DNA from: Moniliophthora roreri
Taxonomy: Eukaryota > Basidiomycota > Agaricomycetes > Agaricales > Marasmiaceae
Length of the DNA: 64,000 nt
Assembly (NCBI GenBank): GCA_001466705.2
Contig: LATX02000199.1
Span: 186,001 to 250,000, forward strand
Reading direction: 5' to 3'
Shown: piece after piece, positions 23,330 through 34,066 of the stretch
How positions within the stretch are numbered: the stretch's first letter is position 1
Layout of the letters: every line of letters begins with the position of its first letter
Translations under genes and position numbers: made by a program
Notes under the pieces: model-generated
What the model saw: only the letters and a program-made list of their open reading frames with translations
Told to the model about the DNA's origin: nothing
Databases searched by the model: none

Positions 23330-25330
23330 GATCGTGAAGTCACAGTAACAGTTCGGATACGCACTTCGTCTTTGATCTGCAATGCAAACACATTTCCATC
23401 ACCTGTTCGCTACACCCAGTCACCAATATTTGAAACTATGGATTCCAGGAAGACCCAGGTAATTGAATATACCTTCATAACTGTTCTTCCACATGGCTCG
23501 TCACTCCATATGTCCAGTCACCAGTTCGAGAGAGAATAGGTGTGTTTCGCCATACTTATCCATACAATATTTTGACACTATATCTCCTCACGCAGTTAAT
23601 TGTCTAATTCTTTCTCAACTCTGTTCTCCGTAGACGTCCAGCTCCAAACGTTCGACACCTACACCCTCAATTGCCAGAGGGTGCCCCACATAAACCGGCC
23701 CCAGTACTGTATAATTCACGATAAGTGTGTTCTAGCGCTCCTATAGCAACCATACAAGATTTCTGGCTTTTTTAGACAGAACCTCGCCCTCCTTCTCTCA
23801 CGCTCTCGATGAGTTCATACCTCCGCCTCTCAGCCTTCCCAAATCATCGATCATAATGTCACCTTTCCCACCTCCTGGTTTGCAGCACCGCTCCCGTCGT
23901 CCAACGAATACACGTTACCCTGAGCTACAGCACCCTCTCACTTCTACCGTTTTAGCAACTATCGCAACTCTTGGGGTGGACGCGGGTAGCAGCGAATGGA
24001 AGTAACGAGGTCGGAGAATACGACAAGGAAGGCGAGCGATGAACACACTAACATCCCAACTACTACCATCATCGCCCTCACTTGCATGTACTTCTCCCCC
24101 CCCTCCATGTCACCGTCACCGCGTTACATTCATCAAGCTCATTCCAATGATGCTTCGGACATACCTTCATTCGCACTGCACGACATCCTGATTCTAGTAC
24201 AGTGACGAGTTAGCTCTAGCTCCGGCTCACCGGCTTTCTTGTTGACTCGAGCGGTGTTGCTGCTGATTTTGGACATTGCTTGAAGGCGTTTTGCGTACGA
24301 GTATATGCTCACCGACTTACCTGCCACTGGGATCCCAAATACCCTCACCTTTGCGCCGTTGTTACCCCAGAAGCTTGGGAAGCACAGGAGTGTTGTTGAA
24401 GGGGAAGAAGCACTCGAGTTGGAAAGAGATGTAATAGGAGGTGAAACGACACATGAAGATATATCAAAAGAGCCGACCCAAGCCCTTTCTCGATGAAGCT
24501 GGTCGAGTCTCACGTGTCATGAGATCACCTTCTACCAGCGGAATCCTACTTTGCCCACAACCCTGACAACTCCAACCATTTCCGTCATGACTGGTGGAGA
24601 CGACGTTGACCTTGGCAGCAGTGAAGGCTCACGGTGCTTGTCGAAGACAAGGAAGACGGGCGGTTCCGCGTCAGGAAATTGAACATGGTGCTTTCGTGTC
24701 TTCCTTCTCAGCCTAAATTAGAACTGACTATCACTGCAGCGAGAGCCTCATATCCACATTCAGCACCTCGGATGGTAGGGAGAACGTGCTTCTATGCCCG
24801 TACTGCTCAAGGATGCAGTGTTGGGAAGATAACGATGCAAAAGCCATTCGGTTTTTGACGCGATGATGGTCGCAAGATCTGAGGATCGGACGATTGAGGA
24901 GACGAGAGTCAAGGGATACATACCGAGAACGTTGTCCATGCTGGATGATGCAAGGCGAGGGAAGTGCGGTGAGAATACGACATTATCATGTCACCGGAAT
25001 GATAGAGATCGTGCGTGTATCTAGTGCATATCTTCAAATAGCATTCTTTGTCGTTCAGGTTTACCGATTTTTTTTTTCGAGAAGACAATGCCGCTCAACG
25101 CAATCTTCGGCCGATACCATCTCAACTTCCGTCGATTGTATCAGGCCCTTCCCTTCCTTCAGATATGATGCACTGTTGACTTTGGGGCCGAGCCTACACA
25201 AATTGATGTTCATAGTCCTCATCTTTTCATGAACGATGGCTGTAAACAAGATCATCAGAATCGAATAAATACCGCAACCATCTTCTACCAAATTCGATCA
25301 GACAGATATAGCCGAGATTTCTTCGCATCG
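23330..25330. repeat. Repeat R1, copy 3 (upstream of truncated membrane-protein gene)
   Basis: This is the longest copy, carrying all landmarks listed for copy 1 in the same order and orientation. It contains the CCTCGTTGACTC-like block (24240) shared with copy 2. The coding frame seen in copy 1 is interrupted by stops here. A plus-strand stretch near 25064-25080 holds a T9 tract where copy 1 has coding-like sequence. Confidence 0.65.
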
Positions 25331-25486
25331 CACTTATCGTGATTATTGGTCTAGTTCCTCTGGAGACCCCCGCATCGAGTCATTATATGTACCCGAGAGG
25401 TCGCGCCATAACAGATCTAGGATCAAGGGTGATAATTTTCGTGTCATAATCCACACTGGTGTACATCACATCTACAGGTTTTGGAG

Positions 25487-25494
25487 TATAAAAC
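25487..25494 (+). promoter_or_regulatory. TATA box of truncated membrane-protein copy B
   Basis: TATAAAAC occurs about 34 nt before the ATG of the truncated copy. The leader around it matches that of copy D nearly base for base. Confidence 0.55.
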
Positions 25495-25527
25495 GAACTT
25501 GACTGGAATTCAATTCACATTGCAAGA

Positions 25528-25925
25528 ATGGCGGACTCGTTTCCATTTGAACCCATGTACTCTATTCAAGGCGTTTTACTTGTTCCATTTGTCTCCGTTG
25601 GTATATGTTCTTGCAAATCTACTGGCGTTTTGAACTGACTGATTCGAAGAGGAAAACAGCTCATGCCATTCTTGCTCGGTGAGTCTCGCGTGCGATACAT
25701 CGCATACTGCTGCTGATTGTACACAAGTTTCTATGCCGTATTTCTTCGGTCTAGTGGCGTACTTCCTCTACGTTCGCCAAAATAGAGCGAAGAGAAGGCT
25801 GCATCTATGGTGGATAACTACGCTCTTTGTGTTGTCATTTTCCACGGCTTCATTGAAAGAATCATCAATGACGCCATCCTAGGCTTTCAAGCAGCAATTA
25901 CATGAGACTTCGATCACCTGTTTGA
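25528..25925 (+). pseudogene. Truncated membrane-protein gene (copy B)
   Basis: The start (MADSFPFEPMYSIQGVLLVP) and the exons for FVSVG and for a membrane segment of the type LVAYFLYVRQNRAKRR match copy D. The segment LHLWWITTLFVLSFSTASLK is almost identical. Compared with copy D, bases are missing after ASLK, breaking the frame. Similarity stops near 25925, before the QLYRC exon. Immediately downstream the sequence becomes a fasciclin-gene remnant on the other strand. Confidence 0.7.
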
Positions 25926-26033
25926 GTGGCTGTCGACCAATGTGCCCTTGCGTGTATTGACCAAGTGTCCATGAATACGAATGTCCATATCGAATCATTA
26001 CGGGCACAAATATATCCTTCAGGTGGCCGGAGC

Positions 26034-26200
26034 CTAGCATCTCTTCATCATCTTATTATCCCCACAGTCTTCTGGCAAACGCCTCAACACTGTATCAATG
26101 ACATGAGCCACCCCGTTCTTGGCAATCACGTTGGCCTGTGTAATCTTCGCTGTTAGAGGCTCACTCGTGACGTACGTTCCCGACGAGTTTCGCCACGAAA
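26034..26200 (-). pseudogene. Fasciclin (FAS1) C-terminal remnant
   Basis: Read on the minus strand, this segment gives TYVTSEPLTAKITQ, then ANVIAKNGVAHVIDTVL, and a short divergent tail to a stop. It lines up with SGSVTAKITQTNALV and NGVVHTIDTVLTDVP at the end of the intact fasciclin gene at 29.1 kb. The upstream FAS1 exons are absent, so this is a dead 3' fragment. Confidence 0.7.
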
Positions 26201-26935
26201 GTAGTAGATTGTCTCTTCTAGAAGCCGCAGTCGATAGGCTAAAAGCGTATCCCTATACATACCACTACCACCCGCGAACATTTACAGTGTGTAGATGCAA
26301 AAGAGTAGGGCGTTCCTACTGCAATTGCCTCAGTTATTGGGGCTACAGTTTCCCTGGCGTTCTCCATTACCCAACGTCACAGTTTCCGGACTAGCAAGTT
26401 GATATCCTTCAGAACTTTCCGACTATACTATGACTTACCGTTTGAGCATTGCATATTTGCGCCGTTGCTGTAGTCAGTTCCACAACAACAATCGTCGCTA
26501 TTCGTCTTGGTGCCAAGCGAGCCGCCTGCCAGTGGTCGGGCCAATAAGACTTTCTAGGGTCCAAATAAATATTTTTCCAAGCAGTTGTTCGCTCAAATCT
26601 TTCTAAATGTTCCAGAATCATTGTTGTTTGTCTTGACTAGAGATGCCTTAGCTTGAATCCGTCGATAACTTCGTACACCAAGTTTCGCGTACGAAAGCCA
26701 CCCAACAGTGCCACGTCCTTAATCCCCGGTAGGACTTGACGCAGCCGCCTTCATTTTATCGGAGGCTATACCAAACGAAAGAGACATCATATGGTAAAGG
26801 ATAAGCACCGAAGCCAGAAAGTAGACAAAGCATATATCCTCGTTATCGCATACACAACCCTTTTGGGTCATCACGGTACATGTGTCTCGAATTTCGGCAC
26901 TTTTTTGAGAAAAAACCAAGATCCAACACCAATTC
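26201..26935. other. No gene recognised
   Basis: This is the interval between the fasciclin remnant and the MFS gene. A minus-strand frame at 26409-26621 is open but has no recognisable motif. Confidence 0.4.
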
Positions 26936-28685
26936 CTAATCCTTCTTCCGCAATCCTGAAGGCAAAACGACCAGTGCCCAAAGAATAGTCATGACTGCCA
27001 TCATTGATACCAATCTAAGCGTTCTTCGCTCAGCCGTGTTCCAAAGTAAACGAAAAGAGGACTTACAAAGGCTGCAAACTCCAGATTCCAAATCTCCCTG
27101 CCAACGCACCCGTCATAAACGGTATCACCGCACTCCCTGCTTGGCCGAATCCTGCGATCCAACCTATTGAGCCGGTCAGAAGCCATCGTGGCAGCACGCG
27201 GCCAGCGTGGTTCATCGTTATGGGATACATAGGGCCAAGGAGAACACCAACGAGAGAAATAGAGACAGCACCGCCGATTAGAGAAGGAACGAGCCAAACC
27301 ACTAGTTCCAACCCAATGGCGAGGATGGCATAAAGGAACATTACACGGTGCTCACCGATCTTGATAGGTACTTTGAGCGAGGCTAAGGACACGTACATCT
27401 AGAGGACGTACAAGAGCATTGAGCCATAAAAGGGCGACGCGCCCGAACGTCAGACCGCCGAAGAACCCAGAAGAGATGTACCCGGAGCTAGGACCTCCTT
27501 GTCGTTCTCTGATCACAAACGTGACGATCCAACCTGAATGAAGCTAAAGTCAGTAGGTTGCCCTCGAAAAAACAAAATAAACGCACCTCCTATAGTCACC
27601 TCAACACCGACATAGACCAGAATGAAGAACGCCATGAGATGGACGTTTCTCTGCGTTAGTATCTGACGGAATGTGCTATGCTCGCTGTTTCCCTTTTCGC
27701 CTGGGGGGACACCGGTCTCTGCAAGTAGGTCTTTACTCCCGTAAGGACAAGGAAATGATTGCAATGAGGAATGACGATGGCGCACCATCCTGATTTCTCC
27801 CTCGGAAGATGACAACGAGAAGGATTGTGTTGACCACAGCAATACCCAAGGAACAAAGGAAATTGAAGGACCAGTGTGTCAGTTGAGCGAATTGGGTAGA
27901 TACGAGCGGAGAGCAGAGAGCTCCGAGACCTGCATGCCAGTACCAGTCGATGAGTGAATATTGCAAAGTGAGGTAGAGCTGGTGCGTACCGTAAACGGCA
28001 TGCAGGATGCCCATTTTAGTTTCATCTTTGAGGGCAGCAACAAATCCATTCGCTTGTGCATCCTGGATAGCCAATCCAGCGCCGTTGATAGTGTACGCCA
28101 TGACGAAAACCGGAAAAGGTAACGCAGGAGATTGTAGCGTATACGCGATAACCTGAAGTACGGATCCTGGGTAAGGCATTACATGTTAACGTGGTGACAT
28201 TCCTGATATTAATGTAGTATTACCGAACGCGATAACCTATTCCAATTCAACGAGGTTCAGCTTCATTGCATGAAACAATCTAGATGAAGACGCACCTTTC
28301 CAAATCCCCACCGATCCGATAACCACACATTCACAAATGCACCCGTCAAGAAGCCCAAACACGCAAAGATGAAAATCAAGGATACGACGGTATCGCTGAC
28401 TCTGTAAACACTCTGAATCCGGGGCAACAGAGGACCAGTTGTACCATCATTCCACCCTGCCAAAAATAACGTCCAGAGTAAGGTAGCATACTGGATATGC
28501 GCTATCCTACGTTGCGCCTTGGTTTGATTTACAGCTGGAGGTTCCGGTGGCTCTTTGTGACCTTGTGAGGTCGTTTTGCCTCGTTGAGTGAGAGTGGGTA
28601 GCTCCGCTTCCGGGGGTGTAGCTGCTTTTGCTGTCTGAGGCAGAGCTTGTAGTTCGATGGCCTGGGAGTCGGTTGCTGGTTGCAT
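26936..28685 (-). CDS. Major facilitator superfamily transporter
   Basis: This is a plasma-membrane or vacuolar carrier of the fungal MFS type, substrate unknown. A soluble N-terminus of about 65 residues precedes the first membrane segment (YATLLWTLFLAGWNDGTTG). The next segment contains VSLIFIFACLGFLTGAF and then the loop NVWLSDRWGFGK, the G-x-x-x-D-R-x-G signature between TM2 and TM3. Later exons give QDAQANGFVAALKDETKMG, VYVGVEVTIGGAFILFF and PITMNHAGRVLPRW, then GQAGSAVIPFMTGALAG. The last exon supplies TILWALVVLPSGLRKKD after an intron with acceptor TTAG. GWNDGTTGPLLP and the overall layout resemble the yeast Bsc6-like branch of MFS. No lesions were seen. Confidence 0.8.
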
Positions 28686-29054
28686 GTATTCGAGGCATCA
28701 GTTTAAATGGCCCTTCAGTCTTTTATCTCTCCTGCCCATTAGGTCAGGAGGTCAATGAGGCATGTGGAAAAATCTCGGACATTACTGTGTAGCGCTCCCG
28801 CTGACTAACGACGCGTGAAGCAAGGAGGTTACTTTGGAGTGTCGTGGAAGTTGGATGGCTGCAGGATGGGTTCTTGGGGAGATAGGTTGAGGATACATCC
28901 ACGGTTTTTGGTCTGAAACAAAGTCGCGTCGACGACTTGACGCAGCCGAAATTTTTTACATCCTACTCATCGCAAACTATATCTCAAGTTTCAACGTATT
29001 ATAGTCGTGACTATGCGTAACTAACGTCCGTTATAATAATAATCAATACGAATC
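28686..29054. other. Intergenic, upstream of MFS gene
   Basis: No gene was seen. It should contain the MFS promoter and the 3' region of the fasciclin gene. Confidence 0.4.
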
Positions 29055-30256
29055 TCAATGAGACTTCTTGCACTTTCCATTATTACCTCCTCCTCCTCCT
29101 CCCTTCTTGGGCACATCCGTCAACACCGTATCAATAGTATGAACTACACCATTCTGCACCAAAGCATTCGTCTGCGTAATCTTGGCCGTCACGCTCCCGC
29201 TCGTAACATAGGTTCCGGTACCATTCGTCTGGAAAGTGATATCCTGTCCGGTGATAGCCTTTCCTGGCGCGAGCGTTGTAGAGTACAAAGTAGTTCCGTT
29301 AATAACCTGTGGAAAGGTTATAAATCAGTATGTGTGTGCTTAACAGTGAATAAAACTTACATGATTATACAAGATGTTCAGGACTTCATCCGCCGACAAC
29401 TTGGGGAGGACATCTGCAACCTTGGCAAAGGCTTCGTCGGTCGGGGCGAGGAAAGTGTAACCGTGGAGGTTGCCAGGGTCGTTGAAGTAAGTGAGGAGGC
29501 TCTTGTTCTGTCCATCAGGAATATCTACAAAGGTGTTCTTGAGCACAGTAAGGAGCGCGTTGGTTTGTCCCCGGGTATCATTTTTCAGAGTGATGCCAAG
29601 CCAGGCTGGGTTGTCGAGAACATGGTTGACAGGGAAGACGCCATAACCTGCGACGAGGTTGGCGCTGTGGACAATCGTTTTTTGACTATTTAAGGCGGTG
29701 AGTGAAGTATAACGAGAGAGGAAGTACAACTCACCGCTGGTTCAGGATCTCCACGGCCCCCGTATCGTTCTTGTCTTCACCCCAAACTATCACTTGGTTC
29801 AGACCATTCTCTAATTGCACGAAGCCAAACTCGCTAAGTAGCGTACGAGCGATCGTCACGTTGGGTAAGACCTCAGCAAGAAGGCTCTTGTCGGCTGAGT
29901 GGTAGTAGTTCCCCTGAATGACGTGATATGAGACAATGGTGGTGACAAGTTCAATGTTCTTGGTAGTGTTGGAATCAAGCTCCGCCACTGCAGAAACGCG
30001 TTAAGTGATCTGTTGTGTGATGGAGATGGAAGAGAAACACACGCGCTTCGTTGGTTGGAACGAAGATACTGAAGTTGGTACTTGACTCCAACTGCTTGAC
30101 GAGCGACGCCCCAAGTTTAGTTTGCGCTATTGCAGGCACGAGATTAGCGAACGACGTCAACCCGAGCTGGTTTAACCCATCGATGAACGGGTCAGACGCA
30201 GCTGCTACCAGTAGAGGAGCGATGGAGAGTGGCAAGAGACGGCTGAGGACTGCCAT
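29055..30256 (-). CDS. Secreted fasciclin (FAS1) domain protein
   Basis: This is a cell-surface or secreted protein with adhesion-type FAS1 domains, in fungi linked to cell-wall association and development. The signal peptide is MAVLSRLLPLSIAPLLVAAA. FAS1-1 begins FIDGLNQLGLTSFANL and contains SIFVPTNEA, then VTTIVSYHVIQGNYY and LLSEFGFVQLENGLNQVIV. FAS1-2 contains YTFLAPTDEAFAKV, VLNILYNHV and NGVVHTIDTVL. The C-terminus has a run of glycines encoded by a (TCC)n-like microsatellite, then GNNGKCKKSH. No GPI-type hydrophobic tail is visible, so it is probably secreted. Introns are short and all joins keep frame. This is the intact relative of the fragments at 26.0 and 36-37.4 kb. Confidence 0.85.
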
Positions 30257-30284
30257 GTTGTCGTTCAACTCCGCAGTGGCCGCG

Positions 30285-30292
30285 TTTATATA
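30285..30292 (-). promoter_or_regulatory. TATA box of fasciclin gene
   Basis: TATATAAA on the minus strand lies about 30-36 nt before the start codon. Confidence 0.5.
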
Positions 30293-32183
30293 GCGCTCGG
30301 CAACAGCGGAAGAAAGTATTTCTTCAAATTTGAACGCGATCGATATCCGTGTGCGACGCGCCGGAAGGGTACCCGCCAACTAAGTGTAATTTAGTCTTTC
30401 AAAGTGTCGTCAATCGGGTCCTGACTCCGCAATTTGTTGCACCTCGGACGTGAAACGGTGGAGCGAGCGACGGCTTCACTTACACCGCCGGAGCGCTTAA
30501 ATACATGGGCGGTACGGTGGTCTCAGAACAGGAAAGAACAGCGTTGCTTTATGTCTCCCATGCTGGAATTCTGTCCAAAGTGCTTATTTGACCTCTCCAG
30601 GGGCAAAGGACGCAAGGGACAGCAGGGGACAAGCAAGGAAGAAAGAGATAATATGCTTTTTTGATTCAAGCAAGTACTTATTAAAACCTGCACTTATATG
30701 CAAGCGTTAGAATGAAATAGTGCGGTCATTTTAAATAACTTGAAGTGAAATACAATTGCAGGAAGTTTACGTGCCACGCAGCCGGTAACAAGTCAGGACC
30801 GAGGAGAGCCAAGGCCTATACCGAGGCACGCTTGTCTTCGTGGGGTGGAAAATTGTAGGCAGCCGTGAGTCCAATTGGACACATCGGAAGAAGAGGTCGC
30901 AGTATGGATCTACGGCATTCATCGCACTATGACGTTAAAAATGGTGCGGAATTCTGTCATTCTGAGGTGCTCTTTGCGAATTGTCACTACTGAAAAGTCA
31001 GTGATCACCATGGACCCTGAACAATTTTTAGACAACTCACCCGAAATGGATTCTCAAGTATATGACCCGTCTGCATTTCGAAAGAGGATCATAACCAGCA
31101 CGCGGCGTGTACTTGCAGTGAGGGAGGGGGAAATGTTGCTAGATGGCTCTCCTTGTAATGTCGATGCTGTTTTTCCGACTTCAGTTCGAGAAATCCACGT
31201 TACATCGTTCCAAGCGCCTACCAAGTCTATGTCCAGCGCCTTGCACCCAATACCTCGGATTAATATCTACCCGACCCTTGCGCAAAGCCTCACAAAAGGT
31301 CCCTTGCACAATTTTAGTAGCGTTGCATGCACCTCGTATCATAGACCTGTTATTCAGTGAGATGAGCCTGTGCTGATAAGAAAATGAAAACACCGACAGC
31401 CAGAATCGGGATGGGAGTGAAGTAATGCATGACTTGGAGGGATTTCAGGTGAATGGAGATGATGGTAGTCGTGAAAAAAGACTTTGGGGTACGAAGAGAG
31501 CCTCAGAGCGGAGATGGCGGTGGTTGAAAAGTTGAGGGCAGGGTGACGGAAATACGCTGACGGACCATGCTTCTCTCGCAGCCCCCATATGTCAACTCAG
31601 TTTGAGGTAAGTTCTGACCGTGTTGATGAAATAGAACACTAATAGTGGTATTGACAGGACATCGAAAATATTCATAGGATTACTTGTCACCCTTTTCATT
31701 GGTCCTTGGATATGTAACATCGGATTCAACTCCGTGTCGGCGCGCATCTCATATTATTGCTCCAACATTGCTACAGTCCTTTCAACCAATTGAACCTCCC
31801 GGACCGCTAACAAGACCGAAACCGAGCATGCTGTTGAATAATGGGAAATTATCGGTCCATAAGCGGTGGTGAGCCTTTTGACGATCCTTGAAACGGTGTC
31901 TCCACAGAACGCCTCCACAAACAACAGCCGCATGATCAGGTTACTATCGATTGCTCCCTCATGAACCAGGACGATTTGAAGAGGTTTTCAATGCTAGTGC
32001 CATGACTCGCTACTCACAGTTGTTGTCAACCTGAGCGCGGACAATACTCGGGCTAGCGCGACAAATGATTTCGTTCACTGGCGCCATATGACACTAGGAA
32101 CGCAAGGAACACAGGATATTTAAGTCAAGGTGAACAGATGGAGGGTATCATCCTGTTTTTTCGCAGGCACACAGGTCGCCGGA
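30293..32183. other. Gene-poor interval between fasciclin and esterase genes
   Basis: This is divergent promoter space plus about 1.5 kb without a recognised gene. A plus-strand frame at 30875-31360 is listed separately. A TATATTTAAG-like string near 32117 may belong to the esterase promoter. Confidence 0.4.
30875..31360 (+). CDS. Hypothetical open frame, 161 codons
   Basis: The frame is uninterrupted from MDTSEEEVAVWIYGIHR to HNFSSVACTSYHRPVIQ. It includes ITMDPEQFLDNSPEMDSQVY and REGEMLLDGSPCNVDAVFP. No domain, signal peptide or splice structure was recognised, so it may be a relic or chance. Confidence 0.25.
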   Translation: MDTSEEEVAVWIYGIHRTMTLKMVRNSVILRCSLRIVTTEKSVITMDPEQFLDNSPEMDSQVYDPSAFRKRIITSTRRVLAVREGEMLLDGSPCNVDAVFPTSVREIHVTSFQAPTKSMSSALHPIPRINIYPTLAQSLTKGPLHNFSSVACTSYHRPVIQ

Positions 32184-33843
32184 ATGGTTTCAATCCTCTT
32201 CACAATCATTTGGCTAGCTGGGTTCGCTTCCGCACAATCCCCCGCTTGGGGTCAATGTAGGTGACTATTGACTCGGCAATATACTGGGCCATTGCTTACT
32301 TAAACTCGTTAGGCGGTGGAATTGGCTGGACAGGTGCCACAACTTGTGTCTCAGGGTAAGCCGACTCATTACATGCAACTCCCAGTTCGTCAATCTGATT
32401 TCCTATGTGCTCAGGTCTGCTTGCGTAAAGCAGAATGACTGTGAGATAGTCTCTCTAGGTGGCCGATTCCAATTTCTTAGCACGCCCACTCTAGACTACA
32501 GCCAGTGCATCCCGGGGGCGACGATTCCCCCAGCGTCGACGACTGCAACCAGTGTGCCAGTGCCAAGTGGGACCCCTCCATCGGGCGCAAACTATTGGTT
32601 CAGCTTGTGAGTTTCTTCGTTGGACCGCTATACCCCGAAAACGAATAATGAATCGTTTTATAACTAGTGGTGACTCCTACACCCAAACTGGTTTCGAAAT
32701 CACAGGAACGGCTCCCTCTATTGGCAACGAATTCGGCAACCCACCGTTTCCCGGTTGGACTTCTACTGGCAATCTCGAAAACTGGATTGATTTCAACACC
32801 GCAAATTTTAACAAGTCTTTGATCCTCACCTACAACTTTGCTTACGGCGGCGCGACTATCGACGCAAATCTCGTGAAGCCTTATGACCCTTCTGTCAGAT
32901 CTTTGATTGATCAGGTCAACATATTCTTGAACTCTGTCGGTAAACCATCAGTAAATGTCCCATGGACCAGCAAGAACGCTCTATTTTCCATCTGGATCGG
33001 GATCAATGATATCGGGAACAGCTATTATCAGAGTGGCGATCGCGGAGCGTACGCCTTGGCTTACTCAACTTTTCTATATCCCGCTAAAAGCAGATGCAGA
33101 TTCTCGGATACATTACTCAACGCAGAGTTTGCTCTCGTCCAGAAACTTGTAAGTCTAATTTCTATCTTGGTTGCGCTTTGGAACTGACCGTCTCTTTAGT
33201 AGTAAGGATTAGCACGCTCGGACCCTTTATCCATCTAATCCAGGAAACGTATTAGCGATGCAGGGGCTCGGAATTTTCTGTTCTTGAATGTGCCGCCTGT
33301 TGAAAGATCGCCTCTGGTAAGTTCTCTAGTCGGTTCTTGGTTCCAGACTTGACGACCGTATACCTTCCGACATTCCAGATGCTTTCTCAGTCAAAAGACG
33401 CGCAGACGCTCGAAAGTACTGTCATAAGCGGGTTCAATAGTCGCCTTGCTACAAAAATCGCCTCGTTCAAGTCCAACCATTCAGGAGTGCGCCACATTAT
33501 GATTTCCTTAACCGTCGGAGCTTATCCACGATAACAGGTCACGACATACCTATATGACTCCTATGCAGGCTTCGCGAAGATCCTTGATAATCCGACATCC
33601 TACGGATTCAAGGATGCAACTTCATACGGCAATAGCCCGGATTTGTTCTGGTTGTGAGTTAAGGTCTGACATCGGGGCTTCCAGGGACACTGACACTATT
33701 TCCCCAGCAATGATCTTCATCCGACTAGTGAGTATATGGTTGTTCTGTTTTCAGATGTGTTCCTGATATCATTTCCCGAAGGTCCCGCACACAAATACTT
33801 TGCGCAAGATGTTGCAAAGGTTCTGAGCAGCTCGATCTGGTAG
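32184..33843 (+). CDS. CE16-type acetylesterase with N-terminal CBM1
   Basis: This is a secreted SGNH/GDSL hydrolase predicted to remove acetyl groups from plant-polysaccharide oligomers. The signal peptide MVSILFTIIWLAGFASA leads into a fungal cellulose-binding module: WGQ, CGGIGWTGATTCVSG, SACVKQNDYYSQCIPG. A Pro/Thr/Ser linker follows. The esterase domain has block I FGDSYTQTGFE, block II FAYGGATID, block III WIGINDIGN and the catalytic-His block NDLHPTS, and ends VAKVLSSSIW. About ten short introns are needed. One pair flanks a 2-nt exon that supplies the first two bases of a Tyr codon before DAGARNFLFL. No frame lesion was found. It is the first of a tandem pair with 34067-35407. Confidence 0.85.
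33200..33201 (+). other. Predicted 2-nt micro-exon (TA) in esterase gene 1
   Basis: The exon before ends EFALVQKL and the exon after starts C-GAT-GCA (DAGARNF). Frame is kept only if TA at 33200-33201, preceded by TTTAG and followed by GTAAGG, is retained as an exon, giving a Tyr codon. No other AG site I tested in the interval gives an open in-frame join. Confidence 0.6.
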
Positions 33844-34066
33844 CCATGTACATACATAACAACCGGGCCGTTTGTGTTAAGAATGACGAAGAGTAATGAT
33901 ATTCTTCTCTAAAGAACAGGACACTGAGGAAAATCGTCGGTTAACGAACTCCACCTTCATCACTTTGCGCAGACCAAAATCGCACCACTCGGTGAATGGT
34001 CGGAGAGTGCGGTGTGGTATAATTAGGCGAGTGTTAAGGTTCTTGTTGATTGCATAGCTCCCCACA

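Noticed and set aside
29058..29693. 211-codon open frame on the plus strand
   Set aside because: It is antisense to the fasciclin gene, whose FAS1 motifs, signal peptide and introns are clear on the minus strand.
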